This document shows, piece after piece, positions 23,127 to 35,069 of a stretch of 64,000 nt of DNA. The stretch spans positions 2,297,698 through 2,361,697 of the forward strand of contig CM022677.1 in assembly GCA_012295275.1 (NCBI GenBank), given 5' to 3'. The position numbers and the translations under genes are program-made. Under the pieces are notes generated by a model. That model was not told the DNA's origin and did not search any database. It saw nothing but the letters and a program-made list of their open reading frames with translations. The stretch comes from Chrysomallon squamiferum. Taxonomy: Eukaryota; Mollusca; Gastropoda; Neomphalida; Peltospiridae. Every line of letters begins with the position of its first letter. The first letter of the stretch is position 1.

Positions 23127-23783
23127 ATGTATGTTGTAAAGACCGTTCTACTTTCAGCGTTCTGCAGATTATGTCTGGGCAACATTCACTCATTAACAGC
23201 CTCCGAGGTTCGAGATAAACACCGAACACGATTTTCGATCAAACGCTTTGTCAAAGAAGGTAGTGTTTTTAAAAGGCTGCATCTGTCTGAAGAAAACAAG
23301 CTGGGTAAAAATCTTCAGTTTACGATACTCCAATGGCAACGATGCCGAAGTCATCACAGCAAATTGGGATCCATTGTCACCAATTCACCAGAAAAAGCTG
23401 GAGATATCTGGAATGCCTTTCATTTCAGTACCGAGATGAAAGGATCAGCAATTCTGGAAAGTGGTTGGTATATTTTAAAGATCCAGGTTCACGGATCTGA
23501 TGGAGTGGAACTGAACACAGTCAGTCTAGATATTGATGACAGCAGTCTCGCGCAGGACATGCTTCAGTGTAAACTTCACTGTACGAGTGATCTGCCCCGC
23601 CTGAACTCTTCGCCTCGAATTAATGTTGACAAAAAAGCTAAACTTAGACAGAAAGGTTACCCATCTAAATGTGCGGAAGAGGACAACGTCAAAATACCAG
23701 TATACCTCGACAGCGTGAAACAGTACAAACGAATGGCTACTCTACCAGTGTATAAAGCTGACATCCAAAATAGCCGTAACTGA
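23127..23783 (+). CDS. Predicted secreted protein, 218 aa, family not recognised
   Basis: One uninterrupted frame runs from ATG (23127) to TGA (23781-23783). The N-terminus MYVVKTVLLSAFCRLCLGNI is a plausible signal peptide, followed by a basic region (VRDKHRTRFSIKRFVKEG). The middle has alternating hydrophobic strands (LQFTILQW, SGWYILKIQVHGSDGVEL) that look like beta structure. The C-terminal third is Lys/Arg-rich with possible basic cleavage sites and few cysteines. Mixed codon use, balanced composition and a complex amino-acid profile separate it from the repeat-translation frames around it. The W...F...GWYxLKIxVxxxDG pattern is faintly like a TGF-beta family propeptide, but no cystine-knot domain follows in this frame, so I do not assign it. 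A downstream exon cannot be excluded. An (AG)n tract begins about 90 bp after the stop. Confidence 0.68.
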   Translation: MYVVKTVLLSAFCRLCLGNIHSLTASEVRDKHRTRFSIKRFVKEGSVFKRLHLSEENKLGKNLQFTILQWQRCRSHHSKLGSIVTNSPEKAGDIWNAFHFSTEMKGSAILESGWYILKIQVHGSDGVELNTVSLDIDDSSLAQDMLQCKLHCTSDLPRLNSSPRINVDKKAKLRQKGYPSKCAEEDNVKIPVYLDSVKQYKRMATLPVYKADIQNSRN

Positions 23784-23868
23784 AATTTCACTTAAGTGAG
23801 CGAAACAAGACCTACTGTTCTCTCAGCTTTATTACCTGGAGATAAACATTTTTACTGTATATATATTT

Positions 23869-23998
<130 letters not shown>

Positions 23999-23999
23999 T

Positions 24000-25581
24000 A
24001 AATGCAGTTTTTATAAAACAAAATGGAGTTCTTACCAGGCTGGATATTTTTTAACAAAGAGATGACAATGAGGTTGTGTTACTGTGGAAACCAGGTTTCA
24101 GTTTTATGAGACAAACACACAAATACGTGGTATAATATACCCGCTTGAAGAGAACTTTGACCATCTCGTGATGGAGATAAAACTCAGGTGAGGTATGACA
24201 TTCTCAAACCATTGTCTTATTTAGTAAACTGATAATTATTTACGTCAAATAAGAAAGATTACTAATCAACAATACACAATTATCTTTTCTCTTTAACATG
24301 AAATACAACATCGAGGTCCGAGCTTGTTTAAATAATGGGAGGGGTGTGGTATTTGTATAGTTACTTATTACAACCACTGTTACCTGTAATATTACAGCTA
24401 CTACAACATTTTTGTAACATTCTCACTGCTGTTAACTTGTATTACATTTTACAAATAGAACAAACAACAGCTACTACTACAACCATTATTACTAGTGTTA
24501 CTAGTACTATTATTACTAAAACAGCTAATAGTACTATTGCTGCTACAGCTTTACTACTACTACTAATATCAATAGCACTAAACTATTATTAGTCCTCCAG
24601 TTACTTTAACTACTGTTACTATATTTGATAAAACTACTTCTAATTCTACGACTGTCAATACTTCTACTATTAGCTGCTACTATTATTACTGCCATTACTA
24701 TCATTATTAATACTGCACGTGTGAATACTACACCTGCTGCTACACCTTTACTACTACAACTGCTACTACAGCTACTACTGTAACTATTACAATAACAACT
24801 GCTATTTCTAAGCTTGTAATTTATCATCAATGTTTTTTAATAATATTAACAATATCATTTGTTTACTCTGTTTATATTTAGTTATGTATGTTCAAGTCGT
24901 GTATAATTAATTTATTACTAAAACACGTGTCAGTGATAACATGACTTACTAATCTGTGGTGTCAAGAGCAATGTTTACTAGGCTAACTTAAATTGATTGT
25001 ATAGAGATAAACTCAGTACAAGTCAGCGTTTCACACTCACGCACACACACACACAATAAATAAATAAAATTACAATAGAAAACGTATGATTTTGTGAGAA
25101 TTCTGTGGAATGTTTTTCAAATTATTATTTTATTATTACTACTATTATTATTAAAAATTATTATGATTATTATTACTAATTATTATTATTATTATTATTA
25201 TTTTATTATTATTATTATTATAATTATTATTATTATTATTATTATTATTATGTAGCATATAGCCCGCGTGTGTTTAGATTTGTCTGTCATGTTGGCAAGG
25301 TTCAGTTTCAATCAAAAAACTTTATTGTTAGATGCTGCCTTTCTGGTGGACTTAAAATTAAAAAGGTTTAACTCATAATAATAATAATAATAATAATACT
25401 AATATATAATAAATGAAATTTCTGAATGAAAAATTAAGACAACGACAATTAAAAGTCATACACATACATATACACGCACACAAATACACACAGACACAAT
25501 CGCAGACACACAATATTATATTAATATAAAAATATATCCATACCCTAAGAATATTACTACTGCTGTTATAACTACTAGTCT

Positions 25582-25622
<41 letters not shown>

Positions 25623-25895
25623 TATCTACTACTATTATTGTTACTTATACCACTGCTAATGTTAAAACAAATGCTAATGCTGTGGTTGCATGTAAAATCT
25701 AAATTGTTCTGTAAATTTTAATTTCATTGTGATAAAATTGTAAATCGTCTGAAATTGCCAAAGTCATATTTTTTATCTAATAAAATTTAGTTGCATTTGA
25801 ATTAACTATATTACATATTGTAAATTCGATTATTTCTACGATCAGGGTTTGAAATAGTTGTTATCTGTGTTCAGTTTGTTAACTTGTTATTAAAA
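24000..25895. other. Non-coding stretch rich in trinucleotide repeats
   Basis: Contains dispersed CTA/TTA triplets (24360-24800), ATT arrays (25120-25255), an AAT run (25377-25398) and an ACT run (25577-25622). Leu/Thr/Ser-rich frames here are repeat translations. Confidence 0.55.

Positions 25896-25898
<3 letters not shown>

Positions 25899-25974
<76 letters not shown>
25899..25974. repeat. (AG)n microsatellite
   Basis: About 37 AG dinucleotides followed by a short ATT run. Confidence 0.95.
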
Positions 25975-25978
<4 letters not shown>

Positions 25979-25989
25979 TATTATTATTA

Positions 25990-26764
25990 ATATTTCTCAA
26001 CAAATGATGTGCTATTAAATAAAATATATATATCTATGTCCATTTATTTATTTGTTTTCATTTTCTAAGGTAAATTAGAATCACCAGCTAGCAGTCGACG
26101 TTTTTTCACTTCGGGTCAAATCAGTGCGTTTGTGATTTTTATCTTACATTTATCTTGACAGCGATTTACTTTACTGAACCTAAGAATTCATATTAAATCA
26201 AATACGCACGCGCACTCACACACTCACAATATCATTTTTTACTAACATATATGCATGTATGTATAAGTGTGTGTGAATTCGCACACAAACATATACACAC
26301 GCATATGTTTATATTTATTGCTGCATATATGTATGTTTGTATATATCTGTGTGTGTGTGTGAGTGTGTGTGTGTGTGTGTGGGTGTGTTGTAGTCAAGCA
26401 GCCGTTATCTCTTCCCCCTCTTCCAGATTCTAAAATTATTACAAACTGCTAAAACATCATGAACATAGCTGAATGTTACTGTTTATAAGAAAAAGTAATA
26501 TTCGGGTCTGTATGGCTTATGCGACAACAGAAAATAATCAGAATGTCTAATAGTAAAATTTCCCTATTGTAACTAATTTTCTGACAATTCAGTGAGAGTA
26601 CAGACCTTTCTGTCTCCAACAATCTGCTGACCGCGTGACTGACCCAGATAAAACACTTCTTAAAATAAATCTTTAACCTTTGTTGTATTCAAGATAACAC
26701 TAGGTACAGAGGAAACACTTGGTTTAATGGTTTAATGTAAATTAAAATATTTGAAATAAAATTC

Positions 26765-26805
<41 letters not shown>

Positions 26806-26953
26806 TCCTTTATGATCAAATCTTTGTATATTGTCATCTCTGTTCAGCTTGTTATTGAAACACGTGTTAGATATAACATGACCTACTAATCTGTTTTGCC
26901 AAGACTAAAGTTGATTAAATATAGATAAAGATTATTTTAGTACAAAGTCAACT

Positions 26954-26955
<2 letters not shown>
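25990..26955. other. Non-coding stretch
   Basis: GT-rich at 26345-26390 and an AAT run at 26765-26804. The segment 26820-26957 (gttattgaaacacgtgttag and following) resembles 24895-25025, so a short diverged repeat lies in both places, each followed by a simple repeat. Confidence 0.5.

Positions 26956-26957
<2 letters not shown>

Positions 26958-27018
<61 letters not shown>
26958..27018. repeat. (AG)n microsatellite
   Basis: About 30 AG dinucleotides. Confidence 0.95.
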
Positions 27019-27022
<4 letters not shown>

Positions 27023-27539
27023 AGTTCTTAATAAATAAAACATTTGCACGCCCGAATAGAAAAGATAAATAAGTAAATAAATGAAAAAAACAAAAAAAAA
27101 AACATTAAGACTAAATAAATAAACATTAATAAACAGCAAATACAAAATAAACAAATAAACAAATACATAAATAAACAAGTTAACAAATAAATAAAGAAAG
27201 AAAGAAATAACAACAATAATACTAAAAACAGTAAGAAAGGCAGAAGCAGTAGTGCTGGCAGTACAAGGAAAAAGTAACAGCTCTGCCAAAAGTAATAAAA
27301 GTACTGAATCACGTCATCTACCTAAGTATACTGAAAACACGTTATCTGTTTTCATAGACGCCACATTCAGTCAAAATGTATCAACAAGTTAAGAAAAAAG
27401 ATTAATAATAAAAGAATAATAAGAAAATGTTTTCTCGGTGTTCATTTCTCCAAATTTGCTCCAACCTGCAAGAAAAATAAAAAAATAAAAAATCAGTATT
27501 TTAAGTAGTTCAGATGACTAAAAATTAAAATCTACCGCA

Positions 27540-28400
27540 GTAACCTTAATAATAGTTTTAAGGTCAGGGTTAGAAATAGACTTTGCATAAGAATTAAAGT
27601 TAGGCACTTCTTTAGCGTCAGAGTTAGGGCTTAAGGTTTGGTTTAGGGTTCGGGCTCGGGTTATGTAAATTTTAGTATGAGGTTATGATAATGTGGAAAT
27701 AATTTTAGGCTCACGATTAGAAGTAACGTAAAGAATCAAGGATCGGGACTTGAGTAAGATTAGGTTTAGAAGTTCGGCTGTGGTTAGCTTTAGGATGAGG
27801 ATTAGGGTTAGGATTAGGGTTAGTGTTAGGATTATTCAAAATTTATTAATGAGTCTTATGATAATCTGCAAAACCGTTTTATGATCAGAGTTAGTGTTGG
27901 CATTAGAATTAAACTTAACGACTTCGTTAGTGTTAGGGATTGAGTCTGGATTAGGGTTAGGAATAAGTTAAGGTTAGGGTTAAATTAGGGTTAGGGTAAG
28001 GGTTAAGGTGATGTTTATTTAAAGATTATTATCAGTGTTACGATAATGTGCAAAATAATTAAAGGGTCACCATTAGGAGGAGCGTTAATGTAAGAATCAA
28101 CATTGGGTATGATTACGTTCAGAAGTTGAGCAGGGTTAGGGTTAGGTTAGGTTAGGTTAGAGGTTAGATTAGGTTAGAGGTAAGATTAAGCGTTATTGTT
28201 TGGGTTAGGCTTAGCATTACGGTAGTGAGGAAAATAGTTTTAGGGTCAGAGTTAGAAATCGTCTTTGCATAAGAATGAAGGTTAGGTATTTCTTTAGCTT
28301 AGGGTTAGGGTTAGGGTTAGGGTATTGTAAATATTAGTATAAATGTTATAATAATTTTAGGATCATCATTATCGTAAGAATTAAGGTTTGGGGGTACTGG
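27540..28400 (+). repeat. ~178-bp satellite carrying telomere-like TTAGGG motifs
   Basis: Imperfect copies of a unit start near 27549, 27702, 27880, 28058 and 28237. They are recognised from tttta-gg-tca--(g)ttag, then a gcataagaat or gtaagaatc segment, and end in runs of ttaggg. The cleanest runs are gttagggttagggttaggg near 28301-28322 and a ttaggttaggttagg run at 28136-28160. TTAGGG is the mollusc telomere repeat, so this is an interstitial telomere-like array that has become a satellite. No gene is present. Confidence 0.85.
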
Positions 28401-29733
28401 CATTAGAATTATCTTACGTCATTAGTTTTACACTATCAAAAAATTATACCGTGTATAAACAAAATTCTGAGAGGAAGATGATGCAAAAATGACACTAACT
28501 TCGTCCTTCAGCAAGCATCATAATATTATTTTAGATGTCATAATATGCGACAGTTTTGGCAAAATAACGATTATCCCAAATAAATCTTTCGTTGAAAAAT
28601 GGTTTAAATTGAGAATGATAAAAACGAATTATCAGATATTTTCTTGTAACGTGCAGCGTCATCTAATATACAAGACAAAAAGAAAGATCCATTTGCTGTA
28701 TTCAATTGTTACCATGATAAACCTGTAATTAATTATCACATTTTCCTGTAAAAATGCTTCTGATAAAATCACCACCACTGTTTATGTAACAAATTAATTA
28801 TCGAGTGATTTTTAACTCGTTACAGTCATGCAGAAACAGTGGTAAGATTTGTGGCCTCTTCTTTATGAAACCGGAAAGTATAATGAGAAATATGGAGGAC
28901 CTTCTATAGTAATATTAAATAACAAATTATGTTCAGAGTTATTAATGTAATTAATAAAATATTAAGTTATTTTCGTTGATTTTAATTTTCATTGTATGAA
29001 CTGCGCTTCTGATAACTTGAGAATAAACGACTAAAACGTGACTTTTCTTCTTTTTTAAAAACTTTTTCAGTATATTTTAACCTTGAGATATCCCGTTTAT
29101 TTTGTAATAGGAGCACTGTTCATAAAAGTAAACTGAGACTGCGCAAAAATGATATAAAAAATAGGTTATTTAAACCAAATCTCAATGTATTCATTCAAAC
29201 AGTCTACTGGCAGTAAATATAAACTTTGCATTAAATAAATTTGCAGAAAATGATTCATACTATTAAAGTATATTAATTTACAGTACTGCTAGTAACTAAA
29301 GGATAATTACTGTTGTGACATTCAAGTTAATAGAAAATTAGGCTTTTAGGCAAAAAGTGAAGATTAATTACAGGCTGATGGTATGAATCAACATAAACCT
29401 TTTTAAAGTGAAATGCTTGATCGCTAGAAATTAATGTGGTTTACACAGCATATTAGAGTGATAATTAGATGTGCAGCGTAATATTAAGTGATGCTGTGTT
29501 CTTTATTGAACAAATATTGTAAAAAGGAAAGGCTGTATGACAGAGAAAGGTGAGATACATTTTATTATCTATCACAGTTTATTATTTATAATTACAGTCT
29601 TCTAGAGTCAGAACGGTTACATTAACAAGTTGAGAACAAAATATATTAATGTGAGTACTGTTGTGTAAATGAATAAACTGAGTTTCAGCTGTAATAATGT
29701 TTATTATTATTATCACCATCATCATCATCATTA

Positions 29734-29779
<46 letters not shown>

Positions 29780-32700
29780 GGACTTTTTCTTTATTTTCTT
29801 TATTTTCTTTTATTATTATTATTTTTAATCAAAAAAGTCCCACAACAAACATACACCTCAGTACTCATTGAAAAATGTTTTAATAATAATAATAGTCATA
29901 TAATACATTATATCAGATTCACTTCAATTTAATCATATAAACATGTCATGTTAATAATAAAAATACTGACAGTGAATACAACGTAAATTCCGACGCGCAG
30001 TTTTTCTTCAGATATCTGTAGAAATGTAATTCTCAGTTTGTCAGTATAACCGCTGTGACTCTAGAAGCCTTCTCTCCATCTGCAATCTTAATACATTATC
30101 CAGAAATACTCGTATTTTCCTGTAATATATAATAAATAAATTGTGAAAAAAAAACAAAAAAAAACACACATATACTCACACAATTCCTTAGTTATTATTA
30201 AAGTTTAATTTTTTTTTTATAATTTAACCTGTTCCATAATTCTCGATTTACACTGATTCTACATTCTGTCATATTAACTGCGCTCCTACTAATCATGATT
30301 TGTTGTTTTTTTTTCATAAATAAAAATGAAATATTTACTTTATTTATACGGCGTTATTTGATTTTAATAACCTTTTCCCGAAACATCACCTTTACTTACT
30401 GTATTCTCTGATTGTTAAATATAAAATTTTTAACATTTTACAGCGCCGTGTTTCACAGTAATATGTGGGGTAAGTAACAGAAAGCAACATTGCGCCGTTT
30501 CTTAAACTAAATTTTGATAACCCTCACATAGTCAAAAAATAAAATATTATTTTCAGTTACAGCACAGAAGATTTTGATATATTTTATTAAAAACGCGTTA
30601 ACTTGATAATAAGAATAATTTTCTGCAGATAACACGTGCCTGTCTGACTTTTCCTATTGTTAAGAGAAAGTATATCAATTAATTTTCTGAAAGGAAATAC
30701 TTCTACTATAAAATAAGAATATAATTACCGAGATATTCAGTTTTGCACCTAATAAAAATAAATAAAGCAGAAGTATGGGAAAAGGGAAACTTATTAATGT
30801 ATTTTCACTCAGTCATTCTGTATTTTATCTATATTTATCTATTATTATTATTGTATTCAGCCATAATATAATGAAATGTTAATTTTGGAGGTAAACAACA
30901 AGAATTCTTGATATTTTAATTTTGTTTTGATAATGACGTGTAAAAATATCAGTGTTAAACAGCAGCACAGTTATTATAAGATTAAGGTAATTTTCACCCA
31001 TTGTCTCAATTTATTCCTCCTGTAAACTGCTGGTAGTAAAATAAAACGTAAATTCTGTCCAGCGTTCTCAAATTATCTTCAGAAAACTACGCTCCTAGAA
31101 ACTAAATATGATATTTATGTCATTAATTCTCGAATATAAATTACTGTGATTCCATTAAGGTAGCAGCTAGGTTTTAAAGTTATATTATTCTGTTATTTAC
31201 AAAATATTTTTAAAGTTTTGTAGAAGACGTATGGATAGGCATGTTTTTTGTTTTTTTTTATGATATAACTTACAAATTATAATATTAATACAGTAGACAT
31301 CTCCTAGTAGAACAAAATGTAACTGTAAGTGAAATTATCAGTATTTTTTATGATGCAAAATAAAGATAAATCATAAGAAAACATCACGTTATTTTCACTC
31401 AGTATCAATTTACGATATAAACGTCGCTGGTTTTATGTATAAAACGTGAATTACGTCGCGCTTTACAAAACAGAAATCTTCGCTTATCTCTGTGAATTTT
31501 AATTTTAATGTCGTTTGCTTTGAAAAATCAAATTCTGTGATTCAAGTAAAGTGTAACTTCTCACGTGTTCAGTATTAATTTTTTATTTATTTATTTATTT
31601 ATTTTTTATAGAGAAGAAACTGTAACTCAGTTTAAGAGAAAAATATTGTCACAACAGAGTGGCTTCCCCTGTATAATCTAGTCATTAAGTTATTTATTTC
31701 TGAATTTACAAGTCGAGTGCTGAATGCCACTATAAAATAAAAGGTCACATCCAGATTAATGTGATATTTGATTAACAGCAGAACAGATTTCACTAAAAAG
31801 CTCTGAATGATGCTGAAAACTGAGCTTTTACTTTATAAGAATCCATTCATTTTTGTTGATACGTTGATAATAAATGATGTCAACATGAGCGCAGTTTTCA
31901 CAGCGACATTTATTGTTATTAACGCTATCAAAATTATTCTTGAAAAGCCGATGATATTCCTTTAGCTGACAGTTTATATATATATAAGCAGATGTAAGCA
32001 GTGTTTTTTTTAAACTAATATGGAACGTAATTTCCGCTCAGTCTGTTTAGTCGTAGAAGCTGCACAGCTGGTAGTAAATAAAAACGTAAATTCTGTCGAG
32101 CAGTCTCAAATTATTTTAAGAAAACTACCAAATTAAATATGGTATTATACACAGAAATTAAAGATTAACTGGTATAATATTGGTTACCATATTTAAAAAT
32201 ATGGTTTATTTGAAAGACCCTCTCTATTTCTCAACAACAAAAATAAATAAATAAATAAATAAATAAATGTATAGTTTTATAAAATTTGTCTTAGAGAGAC
32301 ATGAAAATATATTATTAGCAGTAAACAATTAAAAAAAGAAACATTAAGCTTTTCCAGCAGCGCAGTTTATAAAGCAAAATGTAGAATCGGGAAAAATAAT
32401 ATATTTTATATTCATTTCAAATTCTTCACCTTTTCCTGTATTTTTTATTTAACAGTGTCTTCGCCTCGGAAACTTGTTTTACATGGTAGACTGTAAAATT
32501 GATGACATAATCGAGATGAACAAAGATATAAATAGAACAATAATAATAATAACTAGTTTGGACTGTTCATAGAAAGAAGCAGGCGGCAACAGAAAAATTG
32601 TTAAAACTGTAGAATTCATGGATTGACAGAGAAACACATGCACAGATGTGGGTATATGTGTTTGAATGTTAGAAAAACATATATACATACACACTAGTTG

Positions 32701-33735
32701 TATATGAGTGTATGTGTGTACTGAAGGAAATTATAATTTTTGTATGTGGTATCTGAGTAATGGATACCGAGCGATAGACAGACAGATGTGAATGTGAAAG
32801 GATGAGTTGGTACAGACAGGTTATCTGTGAGAAAGAGTTAATGTGTTTGTTGTCAGATAACTGCTGCATGTGAAAGACAGTGTCCTTGTTTATGTATAAA
32901 TAAATACAAGTTCCAAGTGTTTTGATTGTTGTTTTGTTTTTAAAAAATGAATAGAAATAAAATGATATACAATTAGATATAAAAATACAATTAATAACTG
33001 GATTATTTTAAGGATTTATTCTTATATCTTGATTTTGAATTGTTGTTATTAACATTAAAAGATATTTGAAAAAAAGCTGAAATTAATCAGGCTGAAAGAG
33101 TAATTTTAGCTCTATTAAAACCAATATCTTTATTAAAAACAGATTTGCAGTAATTTTTATTTTAAAGAAAATGAAAAAGAAATGTATGTATGTATGTATA
33201 TAATAATAATAATAATAATAAATTTTAAAAATGTATAATTAATTTGCTTCATTATCGCTTCATATGAAAGTCTGAGACATCAAATGAAAGTGAAATGGTT
33301 CATACTACAAAATCTTAAAGGCATATGTCACTATAATTCGTTATTGGAATGCATTGTTACAAAGGTGGGGTTTAGTTTTGTCTTGAAATGCTATTATAAT
33401 TATACTTCCTATTTAATAAACTTCAGTTTGATTAGTAACATTATGCAGAGTGATCTTGACTGCTCAAGGTTTATATGAAAAATTCATTGTTTTTATTCAA
33501 GGGGCAAATCGAAAAAGAAAAGTTTTAAGTGAAATAGGAATTTTACAGTAATTAATTAAGTAATAATAATAAATCAAATAAACCAACAAATAATGGAAAC
33601 TGGTTGTTCTGAAACTGTTGAATTTAATATTGGAATATTTTGCTGGAATTTTTTTTTTTTTTTTTGTTTTGTTTTGTTTATACAATTAGCTGAATTCATC
33701 TAAAAGTAGTAAATCGAATTTAGCTGGGTTTTTTT
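28400..33735. other. Long non-coding stretch with a loose dispersed motif
   Basis: No gene recognised. A 79-codon frame at 28489-28728 has normal-looking composition (MTLTSSFSKHHNIILDVIIC...) but no domain. An ATC/ATT array lies at 29700-29778. A motif of about 50-60 bp, best conserved as acgtaaattctgtc followed by tctcaaattat and aagaaaactac, recurs near 29982, 31050, 31446 and 32090, which suggests an old interspersed or long-period tandem repeat. Confidence 0.5.
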
Positions 33736-33738
33736 GTG

Positions 33739-33845
33739 TATTTACAAACACATTAAATAGAGTTATTTCCCTTAGACCATTAATGCTTCTGCAATGTCAT
33801 CTATTAATAGTCTAAGGGAAATAACTAACGGTTTTGTAAATAAAA
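33739..33845. repeat. Short inverted repeat / hairpin element
   Basis: The left arm gttatttcccttagaccatt (33762) is mirrored by the right arm attaatagtctaagggaaat (33803), separated by under 20 nt. Outer segments tatttacaaaca and gttttgtaaata extend the symmetry. The whole, about 105 bp, looks like a tiny MITE or a solo palindromic element. Confidence 0.7.
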
Positions 33846-34789
33846 GAGAGAGAGAGAGAGTACAGAATGCCATTTTTGTTGATTAGTGTTCATTCTAGTG
33901 CTTTGATTGTTTGTTTTTGTAAAATCGAACAAAATGTATATATAAAAAATAATGATTAAATCAGATTATCTTTTGCTGGTTGACAACAAATAACGAAGAT
34001 ATTGATCAGTATATAAATAATAAAACTAAAAACAGACAAAGACTAGTCTTTATTTATTTATTTTTGTTTTAAAATATTTGAATGTGCCTTAACATTTTTA
34101 ATGTTAAGAAATTGAAAAATTTCAGCATGATTTTCCATTTTGATTATTGTTTTTAGATAAGATGCAATGGGTTTGATTTTGTAGATGTCAGGATTTAAAA
34201 CAGTTAATTACAAAAAATGTTTTTGTATTAAAAATATTTGTACTGCCACTCATTTATGTAACATGTCCTGGTTGTATTTTATTATTTTATATCTTGTATT
34301 ATTTATTTATGAATTTATTTATGTATTTATTTAATTTCATTTTACCCCTATGAATTAATTCAATACAGATTATAAAATACTTCGAAGACATTTCCATTTG
34401 CACATATTTGAAATAATTTTTTGAATTTTTCCAACATGTGAAAGGCTAATTATAAAATACTGAGAAAAATTCCATTTATTTTTTCTCTTCTTTGACTTTT
34501 TATCATTTTTAAATTATGATTTTCTATTTTTAAAGATTCCTTATTGAAATAATCCAATTATTCTTTCTAAAGTGGGAAAGTTGCTAGAAATGTCTAAACA
34601 GAAATAACTGAATATTTAAGTTTTATTATCTAGCCAGGTTTTTAAGTAATTTCAACTTGAAGATCATCATGTTTCTTCTAATTAAAAATAACAAAGTCAT
34701 GGTTAATGCAAATAAAATTTTAATTTAGTTAACAGTTTACATTACAAATAAATTATTATATTTTTTATTACTTTTTTGGGAGAGTTATA

Positions 34790-35065
34790 TATGTTCTTAT
34801 TACCCCTAATTACATAATTTAAATATATTTACACAATGATTTCCCCAACTTTTTTGTATAAAAAATTCTTATTACCCCTAATGACATAATTTTCAATTAT
34901 ATTTACATTTATTACCCCCAGCAAACCCCTGATTTTACCCTGATTTAAATAATATAAAGAAAAAATGTTGCTTCAAATACCTCTAATTACATAGTTTTAA
35001 ATATATTTAGACTGATTAAACCCAACAAACACTTGATTTACCCCGATTTAAATAATATAAAAATA
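34790..35065 (+). repeat. Tandem repeat with 'ttacccctaattacataatt' core, array 1
   Basis: Units of roughly 100-130 bp contain attacccctaattacataat, then aaatatatttaca-a-tgatta-ccc, caacaaa, and gatttaccccgatttaaata. A longer array of the same unit lies at 44600-45330. The sequence after both arrays is also related: gaataaccaagcacacatca near 35159 and gaataaccatgcacacaaca near 45370. The two arrays are therefore parts of a direct duplication about 10 kb apart. Confidence 0.82.
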
Positions 35066-35069
35066 GATT

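Noticed and set aside
28489-28728. 79-codon frame with normal composition
   Set aside because: No domain, signal peptide, splice partner or homologue recognised. An open frame of this length is expected by chance in this much sequence.
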